DNA of 23,779 nt from Anaerolineales bacterium UBA3499 (lineage in GTDB: Bacteria > Chloroflexota > Anaerolineae > Anaerolineales > UBA11657): the NCBI GenBank assembly GCA_002377585.1, contig DFQC01000027.1, positions 318-24,096 on the forward strand. The letters are read 5' to 3'. Shown here in pieces: positions 21,885 to 23,779 of this stretch; position 1 is the stretch's first letter; the number at the start of each line of letters is the position of its first letter. The notes below the pieces were generated by a model that was given only the letters and a program-made list of their open reading frames with translations, ran no database searches and was not told the DNA's origin. Both the position numbers and the translations under genes were made by a program.

Positions 21885-23779
21885 TTGGAAGCCAAAGGTC
21901 TCAAATCACTAAGGGTACGCCTAGCATCACCCGAACAAATCCTATCTTGGTCATTTGGTGAAGTTACCAAGCCAGAAACCATAAATTATCGACGACTGCG
22001 CCCTGAAAAGGATGGTCTTTTCTGTGAAGCTGTATTCGGACCAACAAGAGATTGGCAATGTTACTGCGGAAAATATAAAAATATCAGATACAGAGGGATT
22101 GTTTGTGACAAATGTGGAGTAGAAGTCACTAGATCATCTGTACGACGTGAACGGATGGGGCATATAACACTTGCTGCACCGGTTGCACATGTTTGGTATG
22201 CCAGAAGAGTGCCTTCATACATGGGGCTCCTTTTAGACGTGTCTAGAAGAGATTTAGATAGAGTTCTTTATTTCGCACAATATGTAGTTACATATGTAGA
22301 CGAAGATGCTAGAGAAAAAGCTATTACCCGTCTCGAAGAAGACGATGAAAACGTCGAAGACGATGAAAAACAACAACTAGCAGAAGTTAAAGCAAAAATT
22401 GAGGCTGCTAAGCAATATCGTGATCTTAGAGTAGAAAAACTTGAAGCCCGTATCAATAAAATTAATACAAGCTATGAAAATAATCTTGGTAAAAAACTAG
22501 AACCGTTGATGCGCGAAGCACAAGACTTACAACAGACGATCGATGACGAACGTGGTAATCCAGCTAAGTTAGCGTTAAGGTTGAGAACTGCCAGCACCAC
22601 AATAGTGGCAAGGGGTGAAGAAATCAAATCTAGTCACCTGACTACACTAAATGACGCCGTGCAGAACCGTCTGCAAGCAATTGAAAACAAGATGAAAGAG
22701 GCACGTGATGCCAAGCTAGCAGATGTATTAATGAGCATAGAAACTACTAAAGCGGAAGCCGAAGATGAAATTGTCCGGCAAGAGACCGAATTAGAAGATT
22801 TGATTGAAAATCAACAACAACGGATAGCCGAAGATCGCGAAAAACTTAGCAATCTTAAGCAAATGATGTTCTTGTCCGAGGCACAATATCGAGACCTAAA
22901 GCAAAAATGGGGTCAGGTGTTTCGTGCTGGCATGGGCGCTGAAGCACTCTATGAAATCCTGTGTGATATGAACTTGGATGAATTACTCGAAGAACTTTGG
23001 ATAGAAATACGTACTACTAAGAGTCAACAACGGAAGAAGAAAGCTACCAAGAGGCTCAAAGTTGTCGACGCAATGCGTAATTCGAATAACAGGCCTGAGT
23101 GGATGATACTTACCGAACTCCCTGTTATACCACCTGACCTTCGACCAATGGTGCAGCTTGACGGAGGCCGTTTCGCTACATCTGATCTTAATGACCTATA
23201 TCGTAGAGTGATCAATCGAAACAACCGATTAAAACGACTGCTGGATTTACATGCACCTGACGTAATCATTAGGAATGAGAAACGTATGCTACAAGAAGCA
23301 GTAGACTCCCTGATTGATAATGCTCAGAGAGGTAAAGCTCTAAGCAGACGAGGTCGTCGCGAGCTAAAATCTCTTAGTGACATGTTGAAAGGTAAGAAGG
23401 GTCGTTTCAGACGCAATTTACTAGGCAAAAGAGTTGATTACTCTGGTAGATCAGTAATTGTGGTTGGACCTAAACTAAAATTAAATCAATGTGGTCTACC
23501 TAAAGTCATGGCCCTGGAACTTTACAAGCCATTTGTGATGGCAAAACTTGTAGAGTATCAACATGCTAGTAATGTAAAGAGCGCAAAACGCATCATAGAG
23601 TTAGGTAAACCAGAGGTATGGGAAGTATTAGAAGAAGTCATCCAAAATAGACCAGTGCTACTCAACCGCGCACCCACTCTGCATAGATTGGGTATACAAG
23701 CCTTTGAGCCTGTGCTAGTAGAAGGTAAAGCAATACAGATCCATCCGTTAGTATGCTCAGCATTTAATGCTGATTTTGA
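21885..23779 (+). CDS. rpoC: DNA-directed RNA polymerase subunit beta' (N-terminal part, runs off the window)
   Basis: This is the largest RNA polymerase subunit, cut off after 631 codons, just inside the catalytic NADFDGD motif (NADF is the last readable sequence). The start is TTG 21885, with AGGAGG at 21874-21879 and an in-frame TAG at 21873-21875 that excludes any longer form. The zinc ribbon (CYCGKYKN...CDKCGVEVT, about residues 59-82) is intact. Residues about 137-325 are an insertion in the clamp, strongly charged and probably coiled coil, that E. coli RpoC lacks. The switch and rudder region follows normally (GRRELKSLSDMLKGKKGRFR, LLGKRVDYSGRSVI, RPVLLNRAPTLHRLGIQAF). No rpoB lies upstream; the neighbour is mscS on the other strand. 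Confidence 0.98.
   Translation, partial: MEAKGLKSLRVRLASPEQILSWSFGEVTKPETINYRRLRPEKDGLFCEAVFGPTRDWQCYCGKYKNIRYRGIVCDKCGVEVTRSSVRRERMGHITLAAPVAHVWYARRVPSYMGLLLDVSRRDLDRVLYFAQYVVTYVDEDAREKAITRLEEDDENVEDDEKQQLAEVKAKIEAAKQYRDLRVEKLEARINKINTSYENNLGKKLEPLMREAQDLQQTIDDERGNPAKLALRLRTASTTIVARGEEIKSSHLTTLNDAVQNRLQAIENKMKEARDAKLADVLMSIETTKAEAEDEIVRQETELEDLIENQQQRIAEDREKLSNLKQMMFLSEAQYRDLKQKWGQVFRAGMGAEALYEILCDMNLDELLEELWIEIRTTKSQQRKKKATKRLKVVDAMRNSNNRPEWMILTELPVIPPDLRPMVQLDGGRFATSDLNDLYRRVINRNNRLKRLLDLHAPDVIIRNEKRMLQEAVDSLIDNAQRGKALSRRGRRELKSLSDMLKGKKGRFRRNLLGKRVDYSGRSVIVVGPKLKLNQCGLPKVMALELYKPFVMAKLVEYQHASNVKSAKRIIELGKPEVWEVLEEVIQNRPVLLNRAPTLHRLGIQAFEPVLVEGKAIQIHPLVCSAFNADF

Noticed and set aside
21730..21912. 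60-aa plus-strand open frame overlapping the rpoC start
   Set aside because: It crosses the hairpins of the leader and enters rpoC in the wrong frame. I considered it as an rpoC leader peptide, but it has no codon bias suggesting a sensor.
1..23779. Mobile elements, CRISPR arrays, tRNA or rRNA genes
   Set aside because: I looked for transposase or integrase motifs, spaced direct repeats and cloverleaf or rRNA signatures, and saw none.

Overview
The window is AT-rich (about 40% G+C by eye), gene-dense bacterial chromosome with no sign of phage, plasmid or insertion sequence. The gene set suggests a free-living, probably aerobic heterotroph. The proteins resemble those I associate with Chloroflexota (SAR202/Dehalococcoidia-like marine lineages): RpoC with a long charged insertion in the clamp, a large GT-C type membrane protein with a C-terminal beta domain, a PAL-like NHL propeller, and the short CxxC-containing ArgA-type acetyltransferase. 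That placement is inference, not proof.

Layout. (1) 1-1870 is sparse: a small basic ORF, an alkyltransferase-like (MGMT-family) protein on the minus strand, a 660-bp stretch with a possible small membrane protein and a possible decayed gene, and a degenerate HNH-like ORF. (2) 1873-3024 is an MFS transporter. (3) 3078-7814 is a run of six minus-strand genes: a YwaF/TIGR02206-type membrane protein, a PQQ-type sugar dehydrogenase lipoprotein, a ureidoglycolate lyase-like protein, a PAL-like NHL protein, a flavodoxin-fold FMN reductase and hypoxanthine phosphoribosyltransferase. (4) 7949-15565 is an arginine biosynthesis operon on the plus strand: promoter, Arg-codon-rich leader ORF, terminator, argC, a fused argB-argD, an ArgA-type GNAT, argG, argJ and argH. 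(5) 15644-18265 is a GT-C type membrane protein. (6) 18351-20557 holds acyl-CoA dehydrogenase, a DUF2237 protein and a MOSC-domain protein. (7) 20660-21478 is an MscS channel on the minus strand. (8) 21635 to the end is a strong promoter, a structured leader and the first 631 codons of rpoC, which runs off the window.

How the genes work together. The arg operon encodes nearly the whole route from glutamate to arginine. ArgA and/or ArgJ make N-acetylglutamate, the ArgB half phosphorylates it, ArgC reduces it, the ArgD half transaminates it, ArgJ releases ornithine and recycles the acetyl group, and ArgG plus ArgH convert citrulline to arginine. Ornithine carbamoyltransferase (argF) is absent and must lie elsewhere.

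The main discovery candidate is the region just before argC. A near-consensus promoter is followed almost at once by a 24-codon ORF with five Arg codons. A segment of that ORF repeats the 3' arm of an 11-bp terminator and can pair with the terminator's 5' arm. This is the architecture of ribosome-mediated (trp/his-type) attenuation, here apparently for arginine and apparently on a leaderless transcript. The argB-argD fusion and an rpoC gene without adjacent rpoB are the next most notable points.
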